In this document: positions 54,022 to 62,974 of the stretch, piece by piece
How the letters are laid out: every line of letters starts with the position of its first letter
Position numbering within the stretch: position 1 is the first letter of the stretch
Assembly: GCF_000020665.1 (NCBI RefSeq)
Contig: NC_011071.1
Coordinates: 3,214,501-3,278,500, forward strand
From: Stenotrophomonas maltophilia R551-3
GTDB taxonomy: Bacteria > Pseudomonadota > Gammaproteobacteria > Xanthomonadales > Xanthomonadaceae
Length of the DNA stretch: 64,000 nt
Reading direction: 5' to 3'
Translations under genes and position numbers: made by a program
The notes under the pieces: generated by a model
Told to the model about the DNA's origin: nothing
The model's database searches: none
The model's input: the letters and a program-made list of their open reading frames with translations, nothing else

Positions 54022-56586
54022 ATGACCGCCCCCTCCGATTCCATCGCTCCCCCTTCCACGCCCACCTGGAAGCGGGTCGCCACCATCGTCATCCCGCTGC
54101 TGATCCTGGCACTGGCCCTGCATGGCCTGGCCGGTGAATTCGACGAGCATGGCTACCGTGCCATCCGCCAGGCCTTCCGCCAGCTCAGCGGCACCCAGAT
54201 CGCGCTTACCGTGGTACTTGGCCTGGCCAGCTACGCCTGCCTGATCGGCTTCGACGCCATCGGTCTGCGCCGCAGCGGCATCCGCGTGCATCCAGCGCGC
54301 ATCGGCATCACCGCTTTCCTCGCGCATACCCTCGGCCAGACCGTGGGCTTTGCCGCGCTGACCGGCGGCGCGGTACGCCTGCGCGGCTACCGCAGCGCCG
54401 GCCTGGACCTGGCGCAGATCGGGCAGGTGGTGCTGATGAGCACGCTCGGTTTCGTGTTCGGTGCGTGGCTGTTGATCAGCGTGGCGCTGTGCATGGAGCC
54501 GGCAGCCGCGGCATTGGCGTTGCCGTTGAATCCAGACGCGGTGCGCGTGGTCGGCGTGGCCGCCCTGCTCGCATTTGTGGGCACCGTGCTGCTGGTCGGC
54601 CGCGAGGGACGGCAGTTCAGCGTGTTCGGCCATGCACTGTGGTTGCCCGACCGCCGCACCATGCTGGGTGTCACCGTACTCAGCGTCATCGAGCTGGTGC
54701 TGGCCAGTGCTGCGTTCTATGTGCTGCTGCCCGACTCCACGCCCACCGGCCTGCCCGGCTTCGTCGGCCTGTACCTGGTGGCGGTGCTGGCCGGCCTGGT
54801 CTCGACCGTGCCGGCGGGCCTGGGCGTGTTCGAGTGGAGCCTGCTGAAGCTGCTGCCGCAGGTAGCCCCGGCAGCGGTGCTGGCCGCAGCGCTGATCTAC
54901 CGCGTCACCTACTACGTGCTGCCGCTGCTGCTGGCCACCCTGCTTGCCCTTGCGCCCGCGCTGCGGCAACCGCTGCAGGCCAGTGCCGGAGCAACCCGTG
55001 CCGGCTGGAACGCGCTGCGCCCGTGGCTGCCGCAGATCATCGCGCTGGCCGTGTTCAGCATCGGCGCCGCGCTGGTCATCGATGGCACGCTGCCAACGCC
55101 ACGCCGCCATCTGGTCGGCGCTTCGCTGCCGATCCTGGAAACCTCGCACCTGATCGGCAGTCTCAGCGGTGTCGCCCTGCTGCTGATCGGACAGGGTCTG
55201 GCGAGGCGCAGCCATGCCGCGTGGATGCTGGCGATGGCGGTGTGCGTGATCACCCCGCTGCCGTTGTGGCTGCGCGGTGGCCAACTGCTGATCGCCGTTT
55301 CTGCGCTGCTGGTGGCGATGGCGCTGTGGGCCGCACGCCGCGAGTTCTACCGCCAGGGTGCACTGCTCGATGAAGCCTGGTCATGGCCATGGCTGCGCAA
55401 CCTCGGGCTGGTGCTGGTGGCGGTCACTTGGCTGCTGTTCTTCACCTACAGCCACGTCGAGTACCAGAACGAGCTGTGGTGGCAGTTCGCGGTGTCGGGC
55501 AATGCACCGCGCGCGCTACGTGCGTTGCTGGTGGTCGCGATCGCGCTGGTGATGTTCGGCCTGGCGCGATTGCTGCACAGCACGCGCAGCCCACTGCGAC
55601 CCGCCGACGAGGCTACGTTGCAGTCACTGGCACCCGTGCTGGCTGGCGCCACTGATACCCAGGCCTGCCTGGTGCTGACTGCCGACAAGGCAGTGCTGCG
55701 CGATGAGGCCAAGCAGGGGTTTGTGATGATGCAGCGCTATGGCGGTTCGCTGATCGCCATGGGCGATCCGGTCGGTCCACCGGATGTGGCGCGCGCCTTG
55801 ATCTGGCGCTTCCGCGAGGAAGCCGACCGGCTCGGGCTGCGGCCGGTGTTCTACCAGGTCGGTGAAACCTATTGGCAGACCTATCTCGACCTCGGCCTGG
55901 GCCTGGTCAAGCTGGGCGAAGAAGCGATGGTACCGCTGCATGATTTCGGGCTGGAGGGACGCGAGCGTGCCGACCTGCGCCAGGCCTGGAACCGCGGCAA
56001 GCGCAGCGGCCTGTCCTTCCGCGTGGCATCGGTGGAAGAGATCCCAAGCCTGCTGCCGCGCCTGCACGCGATCTCCAACGCATGGCTGGAAGACAAGGCC
56101 GGCGACGAGAAGGGCTTCTCGCTCGGCAGTTACGACCCGGATTACCTGGTGCGCTTCCCGGTGGCACTGGTCGAGGCCGAGGGCCAGATCGTGGCGTTCG
56201 CCAACCTGTGGCAGGCACCGGCCGGTGCCGAGCTGTCGGTGGACCTGATGCGCCACGTCAACGAGGCTCCGAAGGGCACGATGGACTTCCTCTTCATCGA
56301 GCTGTTCCTGTGGGGCCGCGCACAGGGCTATGCGCGTTTCTCGCTGGGCATGGCGCCGTTGTCCGGGCTGGCCCAGCATCGACTGGCCGGGCGCTGGAAC
56401 CGGCTGGCCGGCCTGCTGGCACGGCACGGCGAGCGCTTCTACGGGTTCAGTGGCCTGCGCCGCTTCAAGTCCAAGTTCGACCCGCAATGGCGGCCGCGTT
56501 ATCTGGCCGCCCCCGGTGGCATGCACCTGCCGGCCGCGCTGCTCGATGCCACCCGGCTGATCTCGCTGGATCCGCGGCGGAATTGA
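54022..56586 (+). CDS. mprF: Lysylphosphatidylglycerol synthetase/flippase MprF
   Basis: This 854-residue protein has about 12-14 N-terminal helices (flippase domain, residues 1-500) and a cytosolic C-terminal DUF2156 synthetase domain from about residue 530. It transfers an amino acid, usually lysine, from aminoacyl-tRNA to phosphatidylglycerol and flips the product, raising resistance to cationic peptides. Typical stretches are KQGFVMMQRYGGSLIAMGDP, AISNAWLEDKAGDEKGFSLG and FLFIELFLWGRAQGYARFSLG. The ATG at 54022 is the only good family start. An AcvB/VirJ-type protein converges from the right. Confidence 0.93.
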   Translation: MTAPSDSIAPPSTPTWKRVATIVIPLLILALALHGLAGEFDEHGYRAIRQAFRQLSGTQIALTVVLGLASYACLIGFDAIGLRRSGIRVHPARIGITAFLAHTLGQTVGFAALTGGAVRLRGYRSAGLDLAQIGQVVLMSTLGFVFGAWLLISVALCMEPAAAALALPLNPDAVRVVGVAALLAFVGTVLLVGREGRQFSVFGHALWLPDRRTMLGVTVLSVIELVLASAAFYVLLPDSTPTGLPGFVGLYLVAVLAGLVSTVPAGLGVFEWSLLKLLPQVAPAAVLAAALIYRVTYYVLPLLLATLLALAPALRQPLQASAGATRAGWNALRPWLPQIIALAVFSIGAALVIDGTLPTPRRHLVGASLPILETSHLIGSLSGVALLLIGQGLARRSHAAWMLAMAVCVITPLPLWLRGGQLLIAVSALLVAMALWAARREFYRQGALLDEAWSWPWLRNLGLVLVAVTWLLFFTYSHVEYQNELWWQFAVSGNAPRALRALLVVAIALVMFGLARLLHSTRSPLRPADEATLQSLAPVLAGATDTQACLVLTADKAVLRDEAKQGFVMMQRYGGSLIAMGDPVGPPDVARALIWRFREEADRLGLRPVFYQVGETYWQTYLDLGLGLVKLGEEAMVPLHDFGLEGRERADLRQAWNRGKRSGLSFRVASVEEIPSLLPRLHAISNAWLEDKAGDEKGFSLGSYDPDYLVRFPVALVEAEGQIVAFANLWQAPAGAELSVDLMRHVNEAPKGTMDFLFIELFLWGRAQGYARFSLGMAPLSGLAQHRLAGRWNRLAGLLARHGERFYGFSGLRRFKSKFDPQWRPRYLAAPGGMHLPAALLDATRLISLDPRRN

Positions 56587-56597
56587 GCGCGCCGGTG

Positions 56598-56694
56598 CCG
56601 CCGGGCATGGCCCGTCGCTACCGGGTCAACGGCACACCCCGGCATCGTCACCAGGCCGATGCAGCACGCGGGTAGCGCCGGGCCATGCCCGGCG
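56598..56694. repeat. Two SMAG/REP palindromes in inverted orientation
   Basis: The minus strand at about 56598-56621 reads GTAGCGACGGGC, CAT, GCCCGGCGGC. The plus strand at 56672-56694 reads GTAGCGCCGGGC, CAT, GCCCGGCG. They face each other between the convergent mprF and virJ-like genes and may act as terminators. Confidence 0.78.
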
Positions 56695-56706
56695 GATTGC
56701 CGCAGG

Positions 56707-58053
56707 TCATGCGCCGCCCTTGAGAATCACTTCGGCGAGGCGGTCATAATCGCCACCGAAATGGTGATCGCCGGGCAGCTTCACTTTCTTCACGCCGTCA
56801 TTGGCCGGCAGATCCGGGCACAGCGCATCTTCGTCCTTGTCGCCATACACGCACATGGTCTTTGCTGCCGGCAGCCTGGCCACTTCCGGTGCGATCGGCA
56901 GGCCGTCGCCACCTCCGCCCAGCCAGTTGCTGACGTGGAATTCGAAGTCGGCCTTCTTTCCTACCGACAGCAGCACGATACGATCCAGTGAGTCGCGCGT
57001 ACCGGCATCGAGCTGGTTGATGGTGGCCGGCAGTACATCGGCGCCCTGCGAGAAGCCGATCAGCATCACCTTGCTGCGATGCCACTGGGTGCGGTAGTGG
57101 TCGATGATCTTCTGCAGGTCACCGGCAAAGCCCTTCGGCGTGCGCTCGCTCCAGAAGTAGCGCAGCGAATCAATGCCGACCACTGCCACGCCCTGCTCGT
57201 TGAGCGCAGACGCCACGTCCTTGTCCAGGCCGGCCCAACCGCCGTCACCGGAGACGAACACTGCCAGCGTGTCACCGTTGCCGGAGGCCGGCACTTCCAC
57301 CACCGGCAGCCCCTTCAGCACGGCTGGTGGCGGGGCCAGGCTGATGCCCGCCTGTGCGCCGATCACCCGCGCCGCAGCCACCAGCCCGGGTGATGCATCA
57401 CCACGCGTGGTGCGCTTGAACTCGCGCGCCATCGCGACCTGCTGCACGAACGCGCTGGCCTGGCCGACCTTGCAGCCGCGGTCACCGGCCGCGCTCAGCC
57501 ACGGGAAATTCAGTTCGGCCGGTTGCAGCGCGTTGTGCTTGACCCCATCGCCGCAGACCATGCGCTGATGGTTGTGGCCGGGGCAGAAGCCGGTGGTCAG
57601 CAGGCCGGCGAACACCTGGGTGTCGGCCTGGGCCGCCAGCGTGTAGGCCATCTCGGCACCTTCGCCATCACCGCCGACCAGCGGCAGGTGGTAGCCGGGC
57701 AGATGCAGGGAGGCCTGCAGCCAGCGCGAGAAATTCTCCACGTCGCCGGAGCCGAACGAACAGGTCGGATCACCTTCGCGCTTGAGCACCCCGCGCAGGT
57801 GCGCGATGTCCACCGCCGCGACCAGCGCGCCGTCTGCCCGCAGGGCCTCGATCGGCAGGCGGCTGGTGTCGCCACCGGCGGCGGGCTCATGGAACCAGAT
57901 CACCACACGCTGCGGCGTGCCGGCCGGCATGTGCACCGGGATCTGCTCGAAGCGCCCATGACTGAACTGCTGTGTGGTGACCGCCGCTGTCGCCGGCAGT
58001 GCAGCCAGCGCCAGTACCACTCCCATTGCCCTGCCCAGCCCTGCATGCTTCAT
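56707..58053 (-). CDS. AcvB/VirJ family protein, probable aminoacyl-phosphatidylglycerol hydrolase
   Basis: This 448-residue exported protein has a signal peptide (VVLALAALPATAAV) and two alpha/beta-hydrolase-like parts, matching the long AcvB form. The C-terminal VirJ domain has VFVSGDGGWAGLD at the start, and the nucleophile elbow LIGFSQGAD (Ser335) is in the GxSxG position. The final DHHFGGDYDRL has the His. In Agrobacterium, AcvB hydrolyses lysyl-phosphatidylglycerol made by LpiA, an MprF protein, in the periplasm. Convergent placement beside mprF here supports the same role. No VirB secretion genes are nearby. The ATG at 58053 matches the signal peptide. Confidence 0.87.
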   Translation of the reverse strand: MKHAGLGRAMGVVLALAALPATAAVTTQQFSHGRFEQIPVHMPAGTPQRVVIWFHEPAAGGDTSRLPIEALRADGALVAAVDIAHLRGVLKREGDPTCSFGSGDVENFSRWLQASLHLPGYHLPLVGGDGEGAEMAYTLAAQADTQVFAGLLTTGFCPGHNHQRMVCGDGVKHNALQPAELNFPWLSAAGDRGCKVGQASAFVQQVAMAREFKRTTRGDASPGLVAAARVIGAQAGISLAPPPAVLKGLPVVEVPASGNGDTLAVFVSGDGGWAGLDKDVASALNEQGVAVVGIDSLRYFWSERTPKGFAGDLQKIIDHYRTQWHRSKVMLIGFSQGADVLPATINQLDAGTRDSLDRIVLLSVGKKADFEFHVSNWLGGGGDGLPIAPEVARLPAAKTMCVYGDKDEDALCPDLPANDGVKKVKLPGDHHFGGDYDRLAEVILKGGA

Positions 58054-58131
58054 GTCGCAACCCCGGTGGAATGCGCACACGATACGCCGCTGCCACGTGC
58101 ACGGCATGTACCGGCGCAGTCCGTTGGGGAT

Positions 58132-58749
58132 TCAGTCGGCTGCGGCCTGGCGGCTGCGGCGGTACAGCGCCAGGGCCAGGTACAGCAGCCAGCCCACGAT
58201 CACCGCGATCACCACCTTCTGCCCCAGCCCGCGCGGCGGCCCGGCGCGCCACAGCACATGCAGCCACAGCAGCACGAAAGCCAGCCACGCCCAGCCCCAG
58301 AGCAGGCCGGCAGCGGTCTTCCAGCCCGGTTCGCGGCGCAGGTACCAGGCCTGCAGCAGCATGCCGACGCTGGCACACAGGAACGCGGTGTTGGCCGCCA
58401 GCCCATGGATGAACGGTGCCAGCAGCGGTGTTGCCTCGGGCAACCAGCTGTCGCCGATGGCGACCGTGGCCAGGCCCAGCGCCGACACCGTGAACAACAA
58501 CGGCGCCGCCGAACTGCGTCGTGGGCCGACGCTGCCGCGATACAGCGCGATGCCCAGCACGGCGATCGCCAACGCCAGCAGGCAGTACGCACTCCGCAGC
58601 AGCAGCCCCCACGGTCCGTGCAGGTAGAGGCTGAGCGTTGCCCGCACCCAGTCCAGGTCGGTGCGTGCGAACTGGGTCCACAACGCTGTGGCCACGAACA
58701 GCAGCAATGCCACCATCGCCAGCAGCGCCGCAGGCCGCATGCGGCTCAT
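58132..58749 (-). CDS. DUF998-like membrane protein
   Basis: This 205-residue protein has about six hydrophobic helices: LLAMVALLLFVATALWTQFA, LLLRSAYCLLALAIAVLGIALY and so on. It resembles the DUF998 group and carries two conserved-looking short loops (TQFARTDLDWVRATLSLYLHGPWG and DSWLPEATP). The function is unknown. Its ATG at 58749 overlaps the stop of the 57-residue gene upstream (ATGA), so the two are co-translated. An unrelated-looking relative is at 36452-37048. Confidence 0.78.
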   Translation of the reverse strand: MSRMRPAALLAMVALLLFVATALWTQFARTDLDWVRATLSLYLHGPWGLLLRSAYCLLALAIAVLGIALYRGSVGPRRSSAAPLLFTVSALGLATVAIGDSWLPEATPLLAPFIHGLAANTAFLCASVGMLLQAWYLRREPGWKTAAGLLWGWAWLAFVLLWLHVLWRAGPPRGLGQKVVIAVIVGWLLYLALALYRRSRQAAAD

Positions 58750-58919
58750 GGCGTTGCCTCCGGATGCCGCGTCTTCCATTCGGCCAGCGCCTTGCGATAG
58801 CGCTGCAGCTCGTCGGCATACAGGTCGAGTACGCACAGCGGGCAGCCACTGCCACAGCATTCGTTGGGACCGGGCTCTTCCGGCGGCACGGGGCGGGGAT
58901 CGGGATCAGGGACGGACAC
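58746..58919 (-). CDS. Small oxidoreductase-like (OXLD1, PF09791) protein
   Basis: This 57-residue protein is one of the shorter genes here. After an acidic Pro-rich N-terminus (PDPDPRPVPPEEPG), it carries the oxidoreductase-like core ECCGSGCPLCVLDLYADEL with four cysteines spaced for metal or disulfide binding, and then a helix. Homologous domains occur in a mitochondrial protein; the role is unknown. The start is a GTG at 58919. Its stop overlaps the start of the DUF998-like gene, so the pair may act together. Confidence 0.8.
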   Translation of the reverse strand: MSVPDPDPRPVPPEEPGPNECCGSGCPLCVLDLYADELQRYRKALAEWKTRHPEATP

Positions 58920-58968
58920 GGTGGCAAACGGCAATCGGTGGAAACAGGCCCCAGTGTAACGGGCCGGC

Positions 58969-59571
58969 TCAGGCGCCCAACTGGCGGCGCAGGTTTTCGC
59001 GAGCCGCGGCGTCCAGGCGCTGGTGGAAGAATTCGCTGAGGAAGATCCGCGGCGCGCGCAGCAGGCCCTGCAGGAATCGACGCCGGCCGGCACGATACAG
59101 GAAGCCCGGCACCACGCCCTTGTACTCCTCGGCCACACCGCGGTCGTAGGCCGTGAACACCGGTTCCGGCGCGGCCAGGATCGCCATGTCGCAGTCCAGG
59201 AACAAGGCCGCCTCGGCGTCGACATCGTCCGGCCCCAGCGCGCCATGGCGTGCGGTCAGCAGGATCAGCTGCTCCACCCGGGCGGCATCGACATCGGCCA
59301 GTTCCGGCGCCTGCGCGATGGCCTGCACCGCCAGCTGTGCCGAACGTGCCTCGTTGTCCTTGCGCCCGGCCTGGTAGACCGCATCGTGGTAGAGCACGGC
59401 CAGATAGACCTCGGCCGGTTGCTGCCAGCCCGGGCCCTCGGCTACCTCCTGGCAGTGCTGCAGCACCGCGCGCACATGGCCGAAGTGGTGGTAGGCCCGT
59501 GGCGGCGTTGCATAGCTGTCCTGCAGCGCCTGCCACTGCGCCGGTGCAAGCGTCAGCGGAGAGAAGTCCAT
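58969..59571 (-). CDS. Predicted HD-domain metal-dependent phosphohydrolase
   Basis: This 200-residue protein matches the COG4339 group. HD-type metal residues are seen in YHHFGHVRAVL, in LYHDAVYQ (the HD pair) and in LDCDMAILA near the middle. A C-terminal basic helical region (RRRFLQGLLRAPRIFLSEFFH) ends it. The substrate is unknown; nucleotides are suspected. It is transcribed leftward, upstream of the OXLD1-like gene by 49 nt, so it may be the first gene of that small unit. Confidence 0.86.
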   Translation of the reverse strand: MDFSPLTLAPAQWQALQDSYATPPRAYHHFGHVRAVLQHCQEVAEGPGWQQPAEVYLAVLYHDAVYQAGRKDNEARSAQLAVQAIAQAPELADVDAARVEQLILLTARHGALGPDDVDAEAALFLDCDMAILAAPEPVFTAYDRGVAEEYKGVVPGFLYRAGRRRFLQGLLRAPRIFLSEFFHQRLDAAARENLRRQLGA

Positions 59572-59663
59572 GCCCGGATCATCATGCCTGGACCGACGCC
59601 GGGCAAGCTGGCGGTTTTTTCACCACACGCTCACGACGCTGGCCGGGCGCGGCCTGGAGGCGG

Positions 59664-59709
59664 TTGTCCACAGCTTTGTTGAGCGCTGGTCCACACCGCT
59701 TGTGGATGG
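59664..59709. promoter_or_regulatory. Cluster of DnaA-box-like 9-mers
   Basis: TTGTCCACA (59664-59672), TGGTCCACA (59687-59695) and TGTGGATGG (59701-59709, reverse orientation) each resemble TTATCCACA with one or two mismatches. They lie in the 229-bp gap upstream of the transglutaminase/TPR gene. Function is unproven. Confidence 0.3.
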
Positions 59710-59800
59710 ATGGCGCTGCCGACCAACGGTGACGCCGACGCCCCCGTCGCAGGCCTACACTCGCCTCAGGCGGGAGCGCCCGCCGCTGCCGGGAGTCGTC

Positions 59801-60952
59801 ATGTACCGTCCTGCCGCCCGCCTTCTCGCACTGGTCCTGGCCGTTTCCGTATCAGCACCTGCCCTTGCCCAAGGTCAGGCCGGAACCGACGCACCGGGCA
59901 GCCCCCGCATCGCTTCCAGCACCAGCATTCCCTCGCCCGATCAGGTCTTCGCGATTCCCCCGGCAATGCGCGCGATGCTGCAGAAGCAGGTGATCGATCG
60001 CAGTTCTTCGCGCGAGCAACGCCTGCAGGCGCTGGTGGAGATGATCTTCGACCGCCAGGGCCTGGACCTGCAGTACGACGCCAACGCGACCTACACCGTG
60101 GATGAAGTCTGGCAGCAGCGCCGTGCCAACTGCCTGGCCTTCACCCTGATGTTCGTTGCGCTGGCACGCGAGGCGGGCATCCAGGCACGTGTGCAGGAGG
60201 TCGGCCAGGTGGTGTCGTGGTACCAGGACCAGGAAAACGGCGTGGTCTACAGCGTTGGTCATGTCAATGCAGGTGTCGAGATGTCCGGGCGCTACGGCAC
60301 GGTCGACCTGGACCGCAATGTGCTTTACGACCGGCACGGTCCGCAGCCGGTCAGCAAAGCGCGTGCATTGGCGCACTTCTACAACAACCGGGGCGCAGAG
60401 CAGATGGCCGAAGGTGATCTCGCCGGGGCGCGAGCCTTCTTTGACGCCTCGGTGGCACAGGACCGCGCGTTTCCTTCGGTCTGGAACAATCTCGGCGTAC
60501 TGGACAACCGCGAGGGTGATATCGACGCCGCGAAGCGGGCGCTGGACAAGGCCCTGCAACTGGACGGCCGCCAGGACGCCGCACTGAACAACGCCAGTGC
60601 GCTGTACCGCAGGCTGGGGCTGGTCGCGCAGGCCGAGGCGTTGGAACGACGGCTGAAGTCGGTGCAACGCGAGGACCCCTTCGCGCAGTACATGCTGGGC
60701 ACGCAAGCCGAGCGCGCCGGAAAGCTGGAGGAGGCGATCCGCTATTACCGGCAGGCAGTACGCCTGTACGACACCGCGCACCAGTTCCACTTCGGGCTGG
60801 CGCGGGCGTACTTCCTGACCGGCCAGCTCAAGCGCGCCGACCGTGAACTGACCCGCGCACAACTGCTGGGCGGTGCGCCGGAACAGGCGCGTTACCAGGC
60901 CAAGCTGGACAGCCTGGCCCGTTGGCGCGCGCAGCAGCAGGCCCGGCGCTGA
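59801..60952 (+). CDS. Exported transglutaminase-like and TPR protein
   Basis: This 383-residue exported protein has a signal peptide ending ALAQG. Residues 70-200 resemble a transglutaminase-like cysteine fold: the presumed nucleophile Cys is in QQRRANCLAFTLMFVALARE, the His in YSVGHVNAGVEM and the Asp in GTVDLDRNVLY. Four or five TPR repeats (about 205-370) follow, for example AFPSVWNNLGVLDNREGDIDAAKRAL. The role may be in peptidoglycan or protein processing with TPR-mediated partner binding. The start is ATG 59801 with CGGGAG upstream. It is monocistronic. Confidence 0.84.
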   Translation: MYRPAARLLALVLAVSVSAPALAQGQAGTDAPGSPRIASSTSIPSPDQVFAIPPAMRAMLQKQVIDRSSSREQRLQALVEMIFDRQGLDLQYDANATYTVDEVWQQRRANCLAFTLMFVALAREAGIQARVQEVGQVVSWYQDQENGVVYSVGHVNAGVEMSGRYGTVDLDRNVLYDRHGPQPVSKARALAHFYNNRGAEQMAEGDLAGARAFFDASVAQDRAFPSVWNNLGVLDNREGDIDAAKRALDKALQLDGRQDAALNNASALYRRLGLVAQAEALERRLKSVQREDPFAQYMLGTQAERAGKLEEAIRYYRQAVRLYDTAHQFHFGLARAYFLTGQLKRADRELTRAQLLGGAPEQARYQAKLDSLARWRAQQQARR

Positions 60953-60959
60953 ACGCCGG

Positions 60960-61295
60960 TCAGGCCTTCTTGAGGAAGCAGGTCTTCAGCACCAGGCCCT
61001 TGATCTTGTCCGAGTTGCCTTCGATGTGCTCGGCATCGTCCTCGACCAGGCGGATGTTGCGGATCACGGTGCCCTGCTTGAGCGGGATCGAAGAGCCCTT
61101 CACCTTCAGGTCCTTGATCACGGTGACGGTGTCGCCGGCCTGCAGGGTGTTGCCGTTGCTGTCACGCACGACCAGGGTCGAACCGGAACCTTCATCGGCG
61201 GTCCACTCGAAGCCACAGTCGGCGCAGATCCACAGCGCGCCATCGGCATAGGTGTTTTCCAGGGTGCACTGCGGGCAGGCGGGAACAGAAGACAT
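60960..61295 (-). CDS. yjdM: Zinc-ribbon protein YjdM (PhnA family)
   Basis: This 111-residue protein has an N-terminal zinc ribbon CPQC...CADCGFEW (four cysteines) and a C-terminal PhnA domain. That domain has VVRDSNGNTLQAGDTVTVIKDLKVKGS, IPLKQGTVIRNIRLV and a final KGLVLKTCFLKK. Despite the old name it is not a phosphonoacetate hydrolase in most bacteria; the function is open. The ATG at 61295 is used; a TTG at 61301 would add two residues. It converges with the TPR gene, 7 nt apart. Confidence 0.91.
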   Translation of the reverse strand: MSSVPACPQCTLENTYADGALWICADCGFEWTADEGSGSTLVVRDSNGNTLQAGDTVTVIKDLKVKGSSIPLKQGTVIRNIRLVEDDAEHIEGNSDKIKGLVLKTCFLKKA

Positions 61296-61475
61296 CGGCA
61301 AGTACCTCGAAATGAATCAACAGCCGCCATTGTAACCGCCCGGCCTTTTTCCCCATTTCCACAGGTGATGCGTGGGGGCGCCCCGGCCCTGTCCGGCCGG
61401 GGAAGACGCAGGAACTTGCAGTCGGCCGCGAACTGCAGCAGAGTGCGCGGCCCCTGATCGTCCCCGGAACTCCCC

Positions 61476-62837
61476 ATGCGCCTCGGCATCGACTTCGGTA
61501 CCAGCAACTCCGCCGCCGCCATCGTGCATGAAGGGAAACTGCTGCCGATCCGCTTCGGTGACGCCGAGCAGTTCCGCACCAGCGTGTACTTCCCCGGCGT
61601 GGTCCCCGACCCGGACGACTTCCAGCTCGACGACGGCCAGGAACACCAGCTGCAGCAGATGATCGACAGCGCCGCGCGCGCGGCCCGCGCCGCCGGCCAG
61701 GAACGCACGCCGCAGGCGCTGCGCCGGGAAGCCCTGCGCGCGTTGCGCCGCGAGTGGATGGAAGCCCGTGCCGGCCAGGAACGCAGTGCCAGCGACCTGC
61801 TGCAGAACGCGGTCTACGGCGATGAGGCACTGGAAGCGTACTTCGAAGAACACGAGGGCAACCTGGTGCAGAGCCCGAAGTCGATGCTGGGCTACAACCT
61901 GCACCCGCGCGCCAGGCAGACCATCACCGGCATCGCCGCGCATATCCTCGAACACATCCGCCTGACCGCCGGCGCCCAGCTCGGCCGTCCGCTGCGTGCC
62001 GCCCTGCTCGGCCGCCCGGTGCAGTTCCGCAGCTCGATCGGCGCTGCAGGCAACGACCAGGCGCTGGACATCCTGCGCGAAGCCGCCGCCCAGGCCGGCT
62101 TCGACCAGATCGATTTCCTTGAAGAACCCGCCGCAGCGGCCATGCATTACCACGCCGAAAGCCGCGAGCGGCATCAGGCCGTGATCGTCGACATCGGCGG
62201 CGGTACCACTGACATTGCACATGCCGAAGTCGGCGGCGACGACGCACCGCGCATCCACCGCGCCTGGGGTATCGCCCGCGGCGGTACCGACATCGACCTG
62301 GCGCTGAGCCTGTCCAGCTACATGCCGCTGTTCGGCCGCGGCATCACCCGCGTGCCCACCCACCACTACGTGGAGGCGGCCACCGTGCAGGACATGACCC
62401 GGCAGCGCGATTTCCGCCAGCACAGCTACGACCACGTTGACGCCCCCTGGGGTGCACGCCTGCAGGCCCTGCAGGACACCGGCAACACCGCGCGCCTGTA
62501 CCGCGATGTCGAACGCGCCAAGATCGCCCTCAGCGCCGCCAGTGAACACCGCAGCACGCTGGATTACATCGCCCGCGACCTGCATGCCGACAGCAGCGCC
62601 GATGGCCTGGCCGCCGCCGCGCATGGCTACCTGGAGCAGATCCGGGAACTGCTGGCCCAGGTCCGCAATGACATTGGCGGCGACCCGGATGCGGTGTTCC
62701 TGACCGGCGGCATGTCCCGCGCCGGCTACCTCCGCAAGGCAGTGGCCGAGGCCTTCCCGGGTGCCGACATGGTCCATGGCGAGCCCTCGCTGGGCGTGGT
62801 CCAGGGCCTGGCGCTGGCGGCAGCCAGCCGGGATTAA
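61476..62837 (+). CDS. Hsp70-family chaperone YegD-like
   Basis: This 453-residue protein is an actin/Hsp70-fold ATPase without the C-terminal substrate-binding domain of DnaK, as in E. coli YegD. Phosphate-1 is MRLGIDFGTSNSAAAIVHEG, the second phosphate motif is VIVDIGGGTTDIAHAEV, and the adenosine motif is VFLTGGMSRAGYLRKA. SPKSMLGYNLHPRARQTITGIAAHI lies between. The partner and substrate are unknown. It is monocistronic; no Shine-Dalgarno sequence is obvious before the ATG. Confidence 0.9.
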   Translation: MRLGIDFGTSNSAAAIVHEGKLLPIRFGDAEQFRTSVYFPGVVPDPDDFQLDDGQEHQLQQMIDSAARAARAAGQERTPQALRREALRALRREWMEARAGQERSASDLLQNAVYGDEALEAYFEEHEGNLVQSPKSMLGYNLHPRARQTITGIAAHILEHIRLTAGAQLGRPLRAALLGRPVQFRSSIGAAGNDQALDILREAAAQAGFDQIDFLEEPAAAAMHYHAESRERHQAVIVDIGGGTTDIAHAEVGGDDAPRIHRAWGIARGGTDIDLALSLSSYMPLFGRGITRVPTHHYVEAATVQDMTRQRDFRQHSYDHVDAPWGARLQALQDTGNTARLYRDVERAKIALSAASEHRSTLDYIARDLHADSSADGLAAAAHGYLEQIRELLAQVRNDIGGDPDAVFLTGGMSRAGYLRKAVAEAFPGADMVHGEPSLGVVQGLALAAASRD

Positions 62838-62974
62838 CAAAACGTTACGCGGTCTGCGCTAACCTTGGCCGGCTAGAAAACCGCTGCACCGTCCACTGGC
62901 CTCGCCGGTGTGTGTACCCATGGTGCAGCTTGGCCCGCCCAGCGGGTCTGGCGACCATGCCCTCTGGCTCGATC

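Noticed and set aside
53851..55284. 477-residue minus-strand frame over mprF
   Set aside because: Gln/His-rich mirror frame; no start signal.
56707..58053. VirJ-like gene as part of a type IV secretion system
   Set aside because: No VirB or VirD genes in the window, and the neighbour is mprF, which fits the lipid role.
59664..59709. Chromosomal replication origin
   Set aside because: No dnaA, dnaN, gyrB or AT-rich unwinding region nearby; the boxes are imperfect.
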